A stretch of DNA of 64,000 bases from Isoetes taiwanensis. Its lineage: Eukaryota > Streptophyta > Lycopodiopsida > Isoetales > Isoetaceae. The DNA is taken from positions 3,453,748 through 3,517,747 of the forward strand of contig JAJEKV010000101.1 of NCBI GenBank assembly GCA_021234155.1. Reading direction: 5' to 3'. The translations under genes were made by a program, and so were the position numbers. The notes under the pieces were generated by a model. It was not told the DNA's origin. It worked only from the letters and a program-made list of their open reading frames with translations, and did not search any database. Positions 39,703 through 54,735 of the stretch are shown here, in pieces; the stretch's first letter is position 1, and each line of letters starts with the position of its first letter.

Positions 39703-42700
39703 AGGGCATGAAGAAGAATTTTGAGCTGTATAAGCAACGCTTGTTTGACATTCCAAATCTTATGCATTAATTTATCAAGCATGCAATCTGTATTGACATC
39801 TAAGCTATAAATTGATTTACCTCTTACCGTCAATAACATCGTCTGCTCTATCTTTGCTTGAGTTCTGCAACTACAGTTCTATCTTATGCATGCTGCCCAT
39901 ATCCAGAAATCAATGGTTGTGTCATGATACTACATGTTTACTTGGTAATCTTCCAAAGCTCCAAAGCTCCTAGACGCAGTATCCAAGTCTCCATATATGG
40001 GCATACATATCTATAAGTGCATTGTCAGCCTCGTCTGTAGCTTTACATGCTTTATAATGCTCAAAATGCAACTTCTGGATTATACTTGGTCATCTTGATT
40101 GAAAGTTTCATGTCCCACATAATAATTATAAGGCATGCGAACCCAGCCTTGTGGATGCATTAGTTCTGTCAACACAGTTACCCTTTCCGACTTTTTTAGT
40201 CATGATTCGCTTTCTCCTATGATAAATAACACCACATTCCAGATGCAATATAACATGGAAGGCTGCCTTCACATTTGATCGCAACACATACAGTGCTAGA
40301 ACTAGATTGACATGACAAGCCATGTGAATTTATGAGAGAAAAAAATATGTGCATGCCCTATGAGTTCAAACAAAGGAGGATTATATTATGTGCATTAGAC
40401 ATAGCTGACCGAAATTCAATGCCGTGGATAACTATTCTTTGTTGAAAATACCAAAATTTGGAACACAGACAGCCAATAGAACAAACATGTAATGGCTCTA
40501 ACAATCCTTCCGTGCAGATCTAGAATACATAACTGAATCATCTAACCAGAGCTCTGATACCTAGGCAACATGCCTCATGTCTCTATCACTCTAGCCTCCA
40601 GAATAATTCAGTCAACTGCTGCAGTGCAAGCTGATTCACTTTTGCAAGCTTGTGGAGTCAAGATTTAAAACTTCCATTTCCATTTAGACCAATGCGGACC
40701 CAGCATATGCTAGTATAATCTAGAGCAAACTAAACTACAAACATATAAATCCTTACCTTTTGAAATAATAAAAGCCCAACGACATCAACCGCTTCAATCA
40801 TTTGAAGCTTCCATTTGGCATTAACATTCAATTTCTAAGAACATCGGAGTCTGTTGCTATCTAAGAGACTATTTATTTTTAAAGAAAATACCTGCAACAA
40901 AAATTCCGTCCAAGCTTGTTACATCTCTATATAATTCGCAAAACTCTATACATAACCCGATGTAAACTACAACTAAGCACATGAAGTAGCTTAGCTTGGT
41001 AGCCATTGCAAGCTGGTATAACACAACCATGCCAAAACAAACTCAAGGCTTTCAAATAATCCTCAATTATATTGCAATATCTGCTGGAGGAAAACACATA
41101 GAGAGGAATTTGAAGAGGAATTTGCAGTTAGTAGGAAAACAACCTAAATCTTTGGGGCATGATGTAACGTTGTGCAGATTAAGATAGAAAAGTGTTGGCC
41201 CAAGTTCAATGACGTGAGCATGATAGCATGGATTTTCACCTTTCTTGCATCATGTTCGTTATCTCCTTCACAGTCCTGGTTTTTTATATCTGCAAATTAA
41301 AATGGCAAAGCATTGGCCAAGTTCCAGGATGTCAGCTTAAAGGCATGATAGTATGGATTTTCATCTTTCTTGCATCATGTTCGTTGGCTAGTTCACAGTC
41401 CTGCTTTTTATATCCGAGCAGTAATTGTTTTCTGCAAGTGAATATGAGTGTGTCCTAATTTTTGCTTCCTTCTAGTCATAGATAATAGTGAACTGCCTTT
41501 GTGTGCCAATAACACTATGAACATAATCTGCAAATGCCTTTAATACCATTGAAACCTCTGTGAGATGAAGCTGAAAGGCCTTTATAGCTCAAGCTCTCTT
41601 TGTCCATTCAAGAGAAACCTCCATGCTATGAGAGTTTGCAATGGGTGCCTCCAGGTTTGACAGTGGTGGAATTGCATGGCCAGCTCCAGTGGGCTCTTGA
41701 GAACAAATTCTCAAGGTAATAGGATGTTGCGATGAAAATATTACCCTTTAAAAGGGGCAAGATGAGAAGTGGCCATAGTATGAACAAAAATTTATTGCCT
41801 ACATGCATAGGCATTCTTCAACAAATAAAAGGTCATACCCATGGAAATTCATTGCCCCTGCATGCAAAGCCACTCTCACCGAATAAAGGTTTTCCGATCA
41901 TACCTTCACTGTATATCATGTTATTATTCACCCAAACATAAGGACGTCTGTAAATTTCTTCTGTTGCTAAATAAACTGCAAGGACATGTGCAGAATGAAT
42001 ATGGATTTGCTGCAATGGGATTAGCATCTGGATTTACACGATTAGCATTTGAATGTCATGATTGCTGCTTGAACATGGCAGAGATATGCCTTTCTCTAGA
42101 TCCTCCATTCTCACATTTGAGAATAACCAAGAATGACCTTGACTGAGAAAGGTCTCTTCAAAAAAGCTCACATCCTTGCATTCTACAAAATTTTTAAGCT
42201 CGTAGAAAAACCAATAAATTGAAGTACTGCCTTTGGACCCTTGGTACTAATAAAGCCTTAACAGACCATAATTATCCAGTTCAAATAGTCTAAGGTAGCT
42301 TAAGGAACCCTGGGATCATCATATTCTCTTCTGAATACTATTTATCTAGCAATGAGCAGGACTTGCAATTGAAGCAAGCCATGAATTGAAAAGTGGAGTT
42401 ATTGATGGCTTTCTTCTTACAAGATCATTGATAACTAAGGTCTAGCCCAAAAAACGGGAGGAAATGAGCCCGGCAATAACTAGTCACAATAATTAGCAAA
42501 TCATTCAATTTCCCTAAACACAACTGCAAACCATCACCTTAAATAACATGAGATAAGCTCCAAAATATGCAAGTCCTGGCAGCACGTCTCCTTCGATTCC
42601 TAGGGCCTGCAAAAACCACGAGGATCACGGGCCTGCATAAAAAAGAAAGTGCGGATGTGAACATTCCAAGAGTATTGCCCTGGATGGAACTCTAAAGATT

Positions 42701-43126
42701 ATTTCAAGCAAAATCACATTGCACAAATTAGTAAAGTGATCACTTTAAATAACATGCAGGCAAGCTCTAGAATATGCACAGCTTAGCAGCATTTCCCCTT
42801 TAGAACGTGTATCGTCAAACAGTTGGAATACTAGATTAAATATGCTAGCTTAGGGGCATCTCAATTTGATGCAAAACCCTGGATACCTTACAAAGGATGG
42901 TTTCTTCGCCCATATAGTAATGCACAGCATATGCAACCAATTTTAATAACATGCTGTCAATCCTCCACATGCTGCTATTACATGCAACAAAACGAATTTA
43001 AGGGGCATATAGTATTTGCGCATAAAATCACCATACTCTTCCATTTCGTGCCAAGATCGGCCAGCAAAGAATTAGGTTCAATAAGAACTCATCAAGAAGA
43101 AAAAAATAATGCTTGCCTTTTTTTTC
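39703..43126 (+). other. Spacer upstream of BiP, unit 3
   Basis: Near-identical to 5341-8760. I recognise no gene. Confidence 0.6.
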
Positions 43127-43246
43127 CCTTTTCCCTTTTGCGTTTCTTTTCATTTCCTTTGCCCTTTTCCTTGCTTGTTTAAAAGAAGCAGAGTGGTGAG
43201 AAGCAGAAGCAGAAGAGAGTGTTGAGAGAAGCAGAGGCAGTAGAGA

Positions 43247-45232
<1,986 letters not shown>

Positions 45233-46327
45233 ATATCTTGAGACATTCAAAATTCATGGTCACGACAAATGTAACAAATACTTGTAGATATGGAAATAGC
45301 AATATGAGATGTATATTAGCTTATGCTTATTATCTGGTTTTCACACCACTTGTCTTAGCTTTCAACTTTTCTAATAACTTTTAAAATTTTGCACACGTTC
45401 TACATGTTAGACATGCATTTACAAGACTTTGCTTGCATGAAACAAAAGAAAAGAAGAAGTGGTAATGAATGAAGGTGGAAGATGGACGTCAAAATTGACC
45501 AAAGTAACAAAATAAACTTGTCACTAACAATTCTTGCAACCCAATGTCTTTCTTTGCTGACTGCAAGAAATATATGAATTTGGAGCTTGGAAAACATCGC
45601 TTTGATCAATTTTCTTCAATTAGATCCACACTATGCCTCTGGTTACTTTATCGGGCATGCATTCTGATGCTTTCATGCTGGATGGTAAGACTTGTCCCGG
45701 CAAACATAGATGGAACTTTGGCCAATGTTGCTTACAAAAATGCATTGGCAAAGAAAGAGATCATAGAAAGGGTATAAATTGTAGTCTTGAATATCAAATT
45801 GAAATGCACATCTACGCTTTTAAAGGTTTGCAAATTCTTGTAAACAACCATCTCTAATCATAAGACAAGAAGGAGGCGTACCGTTGTTAGTTATATTTTG
45901 CAGAAAGTGTTTCTCATTCAAGTTTCAAAAATGCCTAGATGCCAAGTAAGATACAATGGCCTTCAAAATTGAAGGTGGAAGATGGACCTCGAAATTGTCC
46001 AAAGTAACAAAATAAACTTGTCACTAACAAGTCTTGCAACCCAATAGCATTGGTTGGATGTCTCTAGTTTGTTGACCGCAAGAAATATATGAATTTGAAG
46101 CTTGGAAAACATTGCTTTATCAATTTTCTTCAATTAGGTCCACACTGCTTCTGGTTATGTTATCGGGCATGCATTCTGATGCTTGCATGCTGGATGGTAA
46201 GACTTTTCTGGGCAAACATAGATGGAACTTTGGCCAATGTTCCTTACAAAAATGCATTGGCAAAGAAACAGATCATAGAATCATAGAAAGGGTATAAATT
46301 GTAGTCTTGAAATATTCAATTGAAATG
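45233..46327 (+). repeat. BiP 3' UTR and post-BiP A blocks, unit 3
   Basis: Homologue of 10916-12007. I see no gene. Confidence 0.65.
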
Positions 46328-47107
46328 CACATCTTAAAGAGTAAGTACACGCTTTTAAAGGTTTGCAAATTCTTGTAAACAACCATCTCTAATCATAAGA
46401 CAAGCAGGAGACGTGCCATTGTTAGTTGTATTTTGCAGAAAGGGCTTCTCATTCAAGTTCCAAAAGTGCCTAGATGTCAAGTAAGATACAATGGCCTTCA
46501 AAATTGATTTCAACAAGTCGATTCAAGTGCTTCTTGTTGGTGTTAATGATGGCAAACGTAGTCTGATAGATACTCTATATGAATCTGTTTGTCACTATTG
46601 TTAACATCTCCACTCATCTGTATATTATAATGTTAACTCATGTGTCATGGATCACGCCCTAAAACTTTGGACGGCCCAGATTTACTTGAATTTTTTTTTG
46701 ATGCCTTAGATTTACTTGAAAAAGTTGGTCGATACTTTTCTTTCTTAAGTTTTCCACGTTTTAAGGCTTCTACAGCCGCCATTGGCAGGATATGACAGGA
46801 TAGCAATGGAGCAGTTGTGGAAATAGGGTGCGGAAGGAAGCCGTTTTCCAGTTTCACAAATTTGTAAAGTTCGTGAGTTACTTTAGAAAGCATCTTCACA
46901 AAGCAAGCTTCTTTATATCCTATGAAGTTTTCTTCTCTTTTGCAATGCGTGGCTTGGTGGTTGGATTTGCTACATCTAATTTAGACAACAAAAATAACCC
47001 AAATAATCTGTCATTTCTGTGTTGATTCCCTTGCTCCAGATGTCCAAATCTAGCGCTCCATCCTCCTAGATGTCTCTAGGTTTGATCCTATCTCCCTCGC
47101 CTTGCGA
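46328..47107 (+). repeat. S block, unit 3 copy 3 (MITE-free)
   Basis: Post-BiP S block with the MITE and Helitron sites empty. Confidence 0.75.
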
Positions 47108-48070
47108 TTTGCATTATTTTCGATCTTCTTTATGATAACTCCGGGCATTGGCACAAAAGCTGTCATTGTTTATTATGATACCGCATGATTGGGTTGGAAT
47201 GAAGACCCACAAAAAGTAAAGAATTATATAATTTAGATACAGAAACATGTGCTCTTATTCACATGCACATGGCAAAGAGATTTCTTTGCTTCTAATATGA
47301 TGCCAAACCAAGCCTAGTTCTCTTCATTTGGGAGGATGGAGCCCCTAAAAAACCGCTTTTTATCGTTGCTTTTACCTCGTTGTATATGATAAATGATTTA
47401 ATGACAAATGGAGTTCTGTTGGAATCTGCATGTTATAGCGCTCTGGCCATGGGATGCACATGATGTTGTGCTTTATTATTTATGTTTCATTATCTTCTAT
47501 TCTATCTCTCTCTCTTTCTCTTAAATATAGTCAATGTGTGCGCTCCGATTATTTTGTACTTTGGTACTTTTACAATGTTGGACTAGCAAGGAAATTGCAA
47601 TTTCTGAGTTCCTCCAAGGTATTAGTTTGCGAATGCTTCTTAAAAAGGCAGTAGAAGCCCATAACTATATGCTTTATAATGTCTGCATGTATTCATTGGT
47701 TAAAGTTTTCTATATGCTTTCTAATCTTTCCATGTCTTCATTGGTTAAAGTCTACCATCAGGTTCTTCTATTGATGAAATCGTTTTAGAGAATTGGCATG
47801 TCATAAATTCTTTTACTTTTTTGCACGTAAATGCAGCATTGACTATGCCTTCATTGTAGCTTGCTTTTAATTTTCTCTCTTCTACTTCAGTATTGTGCAA
47901 GTGGTTCATTTAGAAGAAAAGCAAGCCTTTTTTTTAAGGTGCATGCTAAGTGAGGTGAGTTTTATCATCTGCAAAACACGAACGATGCAAGAGATCTTGC
48001 AATTTATCTTTCTCACTTTTCTCTTCGCATGCGCTTTCTAGGTATCCTAAACATTGCAAAACATGTCCAG
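47108..48070 (+). repeat. Post-S segment with short (TC)n, unit 3
   Basis: Homologue of 12799-13790. I see no gene. Confidence 0.6.
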
Positions 48071-48260
48071 CAGAAACCATTAAGCTTGAATAATGTAAAC
48101 ATTTTGAATAATGTGGACAATTTGAGATTATGTAAACTTCATTAAACTTATTTGCTTACATTGATCCTTCATATGCTCTTGCTTACATAGCTAAAAGAAA
48201 GAGCAAAGCTATCAATCACTTTTACTATCTAAGTATCACTTTCACTTTTACTATCACTTC

Positions 48261-48516
48261 CACTCTGAGCTGTAAATATCTTGAGACATTCAAAATTCAT
48301 GGTCACGAGTAATGACACAAATACCTGTAGATATGGAAATAGTAATATGAGATGTATATTAGCTTATGCTTATTATCTAGTTTGTTCAAACCACTTTTCT
48401 TAGCTTTCAACTTTTCTAATAACTTCTAAACATTTTGCACACTCTTTATAAAAATTTGTCCAGCATGTTCAACATGCATTTACAACACTTTGCTTGCATG
48501 AAACAAAAGAAAAGAA
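48261..48516 (+). pseudogene. Orphan BiP 3' end, unit 3
   Basis: Starts exactly with the last codons of BiP (cac tct gag ctg taa, HSEL-stop) and continues into a diverged BiP 3' UTR to 'cttgcatgaaacaaaagaaa'. Upstream sequence is unrelated to BiP. It is cleaner than the unit 1 copy and shows that the HSEL end predates the present array. Confidence 0.85.
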
Positions 48517-48974
48517 TTATCTTCTTATCATTATACGAAGATAAATTCAATTGTCAAAACCAGATAGACAGCATTAGAGCGAGGAAAAAGGAGACAAACT
48601 AAAAGAAAGCCACATCTGGGCATCTCCACTAAAACAAATAACTAGAATACAAAGCTATCCTTTGAAAGTGTAACCATTATAGCCGGGATTAAAAAACCTC
48701 GTCCTTTTGGGTTTTCGAGGAAAAACCCTGATGATAATAGAAACACTAAACAAAGATCTTTATCTGAACACAACTAAGTATAACAAGGCTTAAATAAGCC
48801 GATAATGCTGCTTGAGAAAAGCTGGTAGTCATGACTCTCTGATCCGTGTATACACCAATACTTGAATCTCCAGAAGCTCACGAACTAACAACCTGCACAT
48901 GCCGTGAGGCTAATACATCAACCATATAGCCTAGCATGGAGCTCACAATCTGCAACCATCCTCTGACAACCATC

Positions 48975-49092
48975 AAACTAGGCACGAGGGCCTCTCACAA
49001 CCAATAATACTAGGCACGAGGGCCTTCAATCTCACAACCAACCACTGGCACGAGGGCCACAAAACTCACAAACCTCCACTGGCACAAGGGCC
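48975..49092 (+). repeat. Four interspersed 'ggcacgagggcc' repeats, unit 3
   Basis: Same arrangement as 14794-14909. Confidence 0.8.
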
Positions 49093-49685
49093 ACCATACA
49101 CAAACATCTATATGCAAAGGGGTCACAAAACCATAATCAATACTTGTCACAAGAAGCATAAAGGTCTTTCATAAATAAGCATATTAGCGGGATGGTTGAA
49201 GGGGTGGGTGGGTGGTGGTACAGGGTCAAGAAAGCAAGGAAGCATAATGCAGATGTGCAATACAATGCTAGAATACAAAGTTGTCACTATGTTTCCTCCA
49301 AACAAGAGCCTGCCACAATACACATTAACCATGATGCTAATGCTGCTCGAACCATAAATCTTCACCAAAACATAAGATGCACCACAACATGCAAGCCACA
49401 CATTAGCCACATGCTAATGCTGCTAATGTCTGCATGTATTCTTTGGTTAAAGTCTTCTATATGCTTTCTAATCTTTGCATGTCTTTATTGGTTAAAGTCT
49501 ACCATCAGGTTCTCCTATTGATGAAATCGTTTCAGAGAATTGGCATGTCATAAATTCTTTTACTTTTTTGCACGTAAATGCAGCATTGACTATGCCTTCA
49601 TTGTAGCTTGCTTTTAATTTTCTCTCTTCTACTTCAGTATTGTGCAAGTGGTTCATTTAGAAGAAAAGCAAGCTAAGTTAGGTGA

Positions 49686-50481
49686 GTTTTATCATCTGCA
49701 AAACATAAACGATGCAAGAAATCTTGCAATTTATCTTTCTCACTTTTATCTTCGCATGCGCTTTCTAGGTAGCCTTTTTTTAAGAATAGAATAGAATAGA
49801 ATTGGATTTTTATTGTCCAGGGAGACCAATTGGCCAAACATAGATGGAACTTTGGCCAATGTTGCAAACATAGATGGAACTTTGGCCAATGTTGCTTACA
49901 AAAATGCATTGGGAAAGAAAGAATAGAATAGTTTTTTTTATCGTATAGAAAGGGTATAAATTGTAGTCTTGAATATTAAATTGAAATACGCTTTTAAAGG
50001 TTTGCAAATTCTTGCAAACAACCATCTCTAATCATATAAGCAGGAGGCGTTTATATTTTGCAAAAAGGGATTCTCATTCAAGTTCCAAAAATGCCTAGAT
50101 GCCAAGTAAGATACAGTGGCCTTCAAAATTGAAGGTGGAAGATGGACCTCGAAATTGTCCAAAGTAACAAAATAAACTTGTCACTAACAAGTCTTGCAAC
50201 CCAATAGCATTGGTTGGATGTCTCTAGTTTGTTGACCGCAAGAAATATATGAATTTGAAGCTTGGAAAACATTGCTTTGATTAATTTTCTTCAACTAGGT
50301 CCAAACTATGCTTCTGGTTATGTTATCGGGCATGCATTCTAATGCTTGCATGCTGGATGATAAGACTTGTCCGGCAAACATAGATGGAACTTTGGCCAAT
50401 GTTCCTTACAAAAATGCATTGGCAAAGAAACAGATCATAGAAAGGGTATAAATTGTAGTCTTGAAATATTCAATTGAAATG
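49686..50481 (+). repeat. A block, unit 4
   Basis: Homologue of 1-766, with a small local insertion near 49921-49945 that repeats 'agaatag'. Confidence 0.75.
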
Positions 50482-51837
50482 CACATCTTAAAGAGTAAGT
50501 ACACGCTTTTAAAGGTTTGCAAATTCTTGTAAACAAATCTCTAATCATAAGACAAGCAGGAGACGTGCCATTGTTAGTTGTATTTTGCAGAAAGGGTTTC
50601 TCATTCAAGTTCCAAAAGTGCCTAGATGTCAAGTAAGATACAGTCATGGAATAATTTAAGGGCTAAACTTAGCTATTTGGCGATTTTTTAGCACATTTTC
50701 GAAAAAAAAATTGGCTAAAGTAAATGGAAAAAATTGGAAAAAAGATAATAATTTTAGCTTAACTTTTTTTGGGACTGCACCAGACCTGGAGCTCTTTAGC
50801 CAAATGCTAGAAAGTAAGAGAGTGAAATTTTATATTGTTTAGCTAAGCCATAGAAATATCATTCTAATTTAAAAGAAATATATGATTAGTAGTTTAGCTT
50901 CTAGCATTATAAATTAATTTAAGTCAATAGATTTTGCTAGTTAGCATTATTTTAGAATATTTTCACAAAGAAAATGACTAAAATAAGTGGAAACAATTGG
51001 AAAAAAGTATAGTAATTTGGCTTGATATTTCCGTTGGCCACACCATAGAAATTTTTGGGAAGATGTTTGGGTTAGTTTAGCTAAACGCTAGAAAGTATGA
51101 GATGAAAATATGTAGAGTTTAGCTAAACCACAGAAAGTTTGGGGATTACTATCGAAAGCAAGTTTAGCTAAAGTCATTCGGCTAATAAGAAATATGCGAT
51201 TAGTAATTTATTCCCGGATCTGATGGCCTTTAAAATTGATTTCAACAAGTCAATTCAAGTGCTTCTTGTTGGTGTTAATGATGGCAAACATAGTCTGATA
51301 GATACTCTATATGAATCTATTTATCACTATTGTTAACATCTCCACTCATCTTTATATTATAATGTTAACTCATGTGTCATGGATCAAGCCCTAAAACTTT
51401 TGGGCCCAGTTACTTACTTTTTTTTTTGATGCCTTAGATTTACTTGAAAAAGTTGATTGGTACTTTTCTTTCTTAAGTTTTCCACGTTTTAAGGCTGCTA
51501 CGGCCGCCATTGGCAGGATATGACAGGGTAGCAATGGAGCAGTTGTGGAAATAGGGTGCGGAAGGAAGCCGTTTTCCAGTTTCACAAATTTGTAAAATTC
51601 GTGAGTTACTTTAGAAAGCATCTTCACAAAGCAAGCTTCTTTATATCCTATGAAGTCTTCTTCTCTTTTGCAGTGCGTGGCTTGGTGGTTGGATTTGCTA
51701 CATCTAATTTAGACAACAAAAATAACCCAAATAATCTGTCATTTCTGTGTTGATTCTCTTGCTCCAGAGGTCCAAATCTAGCGCTCCATCCTCTTAGATG
51801 TCTCTAGGTTTGATCCTGTCCCCCTCGCCTTGCCACT
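50482..51837 (+). repeat. S block, unit 4 copy 1 (MITE-bearing)
   Basis: Contains MITE-A. Unlike units 1-3 it keeps the full 'gcaagcttctttatatccta' segment, so it represents the undeleted form. Confidence 0.75.
50645..51216 (+). mobile_element. MITE-A, hAT-type, unit 4
   Basis: 572 bp. Left target copy GATACAGT; the right end and target copy are blurred ('cccggatctgatgg' for 'ccctggatacagtgg'), again at a CTG. Confidence 0.82.
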
Positions 51838-52230
51838 TGCATCATGTCGTGACGCTAATACATCAACCACATAGCCTAGCATGGAGCTCACAATCTGCAA
51901 CCATCCTATTGAAAAGCACATCTTAAAGAGTAAGTACACGCTTTTAAAGGTTTGCAAATTCTTGTAAACAACCATCTCTAATCATAAGACAAGCATGAGA
52001 CGTGCCATTGTTAGTTGTATTTTGCAAAAAGGGTTTCTCATTCAAGTTCCAAAAGTGCCTAGATGTCAAGTAAGATACAGTGGCCTTCAAAATCGATTTC
52101 AACAAGTCGATTCAAGTGCTTCTTGTTGGTGTTAATGATGGCAAACATAGTCTGATAGATACTCTATATGAATCTGTTTGTCACTATTGTTAACATCTTC
52201 ACTCATCTTTATATTATAACTAGAAAAAGT

Positions 52231-52247
52231 GCCCAGCGTTGCTGGGC
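52231..52247 (-). other. Helitron 2 3'-terminal hairpin
   Basis: Seven-bp stem GCCCAGC/GCTGGGC with a 3-base loop, seven bases from the CTAG end. Same architecture as Helitron 1, but a different stem sequence. Confidence 0.9.
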
Positions 52248-52454
52248 TTTTTGTCGGGCATAAAAATATTGAAATTGTATTAAAAGTGGCTTCAGGTTGA
52301 TTATATGAGGACAATCATTATCTTCTTGAAATGACAGAGACCGACGCTATCAGTCTTTAGTAATTTTTTGTTAGGAAATGGGAAAATAAATTTTGTCTAT
52401 GTCTTTTTGTGAAAGTGTCATGTAAGTAGAGAAATACAACGACAGTCTGTGCAC

Positions 52455-52565
52455 ATTTGGACCGTTTATTTCATTTTGTGTTAAAACTTTCATTTGGACC
52501 GTTTATTTCATTTTGTGTTAAAACTTTCATTTGGACCGTTTATTTCATTTTGTGTTAAAACTTTC
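52455..52565 (+). repeat. 37-bp perfect tandem triplicate
   Basis: Three identical adjacent 37-bp copies (52455, 52492, 52529), each starting 'atttggaccgtttatttcat'. Located 200-350 bp inside the Helitron 2 3' end. Confidence 0.95.
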
Positions 52566-52974
52566 ATTTGTAGCTTGTTAGATCATGAGTGATGTCTTAT
52601 AACCGTGTACTTGATTTAACCCTACATGGTTCACTTTGCAGTATTGGGGATGGCACCTCAAACCTTGAACTTAATTCTACATCATTTACTATATAGATTT
52701 GACACAGAGAGCACATCATTTGGGGATACATTCACTACCTTCTAACCAAGTAGCCATTGAAGAATTATGTGTCACCTTTGGAAATGCGATCTGTCACTTG
52801 CAAAGACAATACAATGCCCCAAGTTATAAATTAAAAGATAAAGGATCAAAATGTGCAAGAATTTGGATGGTGACAAGTAATGGATATGTCAAGCTCAAGT
52901 GCATGAATCTAACAGCAGAGTGAACATGCATGGATTTATTGCTTTAAGGTTAAGGCACAAGGTGGGAGTCATTA

Positions 52975-54311
52975 TCACAACACAAAAGTGGCAAGCAAAT
53001 ATATGGCCTCTAACAAAAGGGCAAGTGTAAATAAACTAATTCTTCTTTCCATACGCCAAAAGGGACAAAACAATAAACAATATAGAAATGTTGGACTATC
53101 CTTATTGAAAAGACAATAATAGTCATCAATAACAGCTTCAACTTTGTCCAAAGTCAAACAACAAAAAAACCAAAGAAGCCCAAGCGTTGAAAGCTCGAAT
53201 TTTTGAGTTCCTTTAAGTGTTTCTCCATTCTTGGAATAGGCCATACCTGAAAATTTAAGATACACAAACAGATCTGTAAATGCAAAATGTAGTTCATACC
53301 CTTTTTTCTTTCTGTGCTAGATCTAAAACCTGCAAAAGCAATCTGCTACATAAATTTCCCCTCCATTGCAACGCTACACAATGAAATATACTGGTATCAA
53401 GGATATGCACATATGAGTGAGCTGAGAAATGCCCTTTTTTCTCTTCCAATTTTTGTCCAAACAACCATTCAATCTGGCACGCTAATTTGTCACCTTCTCC
53501 TCTAGAAATGGACACTCCAAATAACTTCCCAATTTTTTTTCCAAAACTCACAAATGCCGCTGCTGTTACAACTCCAAAACCCTAAGAATCAAACCTCACC
53601 TTATGCACCAAATCCTTCCATCAGCAAATAAGAAGAATGTGAATATGAAGGCAAATGGACTTAGCAGACTACTTGTGTAAGTGTTATATTTCATGTACTA
53701 CTACAATGATATATAATTCAGTAGATATTATGTACAGCTACAATGCAATAACGAAGAACGACTAATGTTTTACCTGGAAAATAAAATGGCGAAATCATGT
53801 ACGTGGAATGCCAATGCCGAAAGCAAGCGCTTCAAAGCCAAGGTGTTGCTAGCATATAATTGCATTGTGTATGTTAACATCTGCCTCAAGCCAAAAAGTG
53901 TCAGAGAATACTCTGTGGCATGAGCTCCTTCTCTAGCACAAACAGAAAACTGATCACTTTTGAAAACTGATCACTTTGTGTCTCATGCGATGGCATAAAT
54001 GTATGATAATTTAGCTCATGGTTAGCAGGTAGTCTCAAACCTTTGGAATGATTATCTGAATCAAACCCACATATCTGCAAGGAAAGATATCTGAATCCAA
54101 AAGGTTTCTTAAAGCTAGAGGTCTGGCAGCTTGGCTTTGGCTTCATGAACTGCTGAAAACAAAATCTGAAGACATGTTTTGAAGACTTTTGCTTTTCAGA
54201 TCGAGATATGCCCTGACAATATGCATGAGAGAGTTCAGAGTTTCTACAGGTTGGGAAGAAATGCGACATCATATCATGGCCAAGACTCTGAACTGAACTC
54301 TGCTTCAACAA
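52975..54311 (-). other. Possible second captured host segment in Helitron 2
   Basis: On the minus strand there are open frames at 53901-54311 (136 codons), 53294-53551 (85) and 52975-53265 (96), with splice-acceptor-like 'ctttccttgcag' near 54075 and 'tatcttaaattttcag' near 53248. One frame contains GKKIGKLFGVSISRGEGDKL, which looks protein-like, but I cannot place it in a family. It may be exons of one captured gene or chance frames. Confidence 0.25.
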
Positions 54312-54735
54312 AATTGTCCACCATAATATGACCCATTATTTTTTAATACCCATCTTTCTCAGAGTACATGTACCTATTTCGAGCTATCTTGGCCTTTTTG
54401 GTTTGACTACAGAGATCAGTTCGGCTTGAATTACCACCGCATGCTTGTACATCAAGACAAAATAATAAGCAATAAGACCTCTGTTTTTTCCAGCAATGCA
54501 TAAATCACGCAGTACTCTAATGTATTAAACCGGCATCTTATATAAAAAAATATCAGCTTTTATATCAACAAAGCTAACATATTGCACCCGTTTGGATGAG
54601 AACCAAATCGAAGAGCATGTTTTCTCAGCATATGCTTTTATCTAGCAATAACTGGCATCAACTGCATTCCAAAGAATGATGGCTGCTTTACATTATATTT
54701 TTGACTCTCACGCTCTTTAGAATCCATATACCTAG

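Larger units (their letters stand above)
48071..49430 (+). repeat. 1.4-kb end module, unit 3
   Basis: Homologue of 13791-15240, with one rather than three copies of the 'catctgggcatctccact' repeat. I see no gene. Confidence 0.65.
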
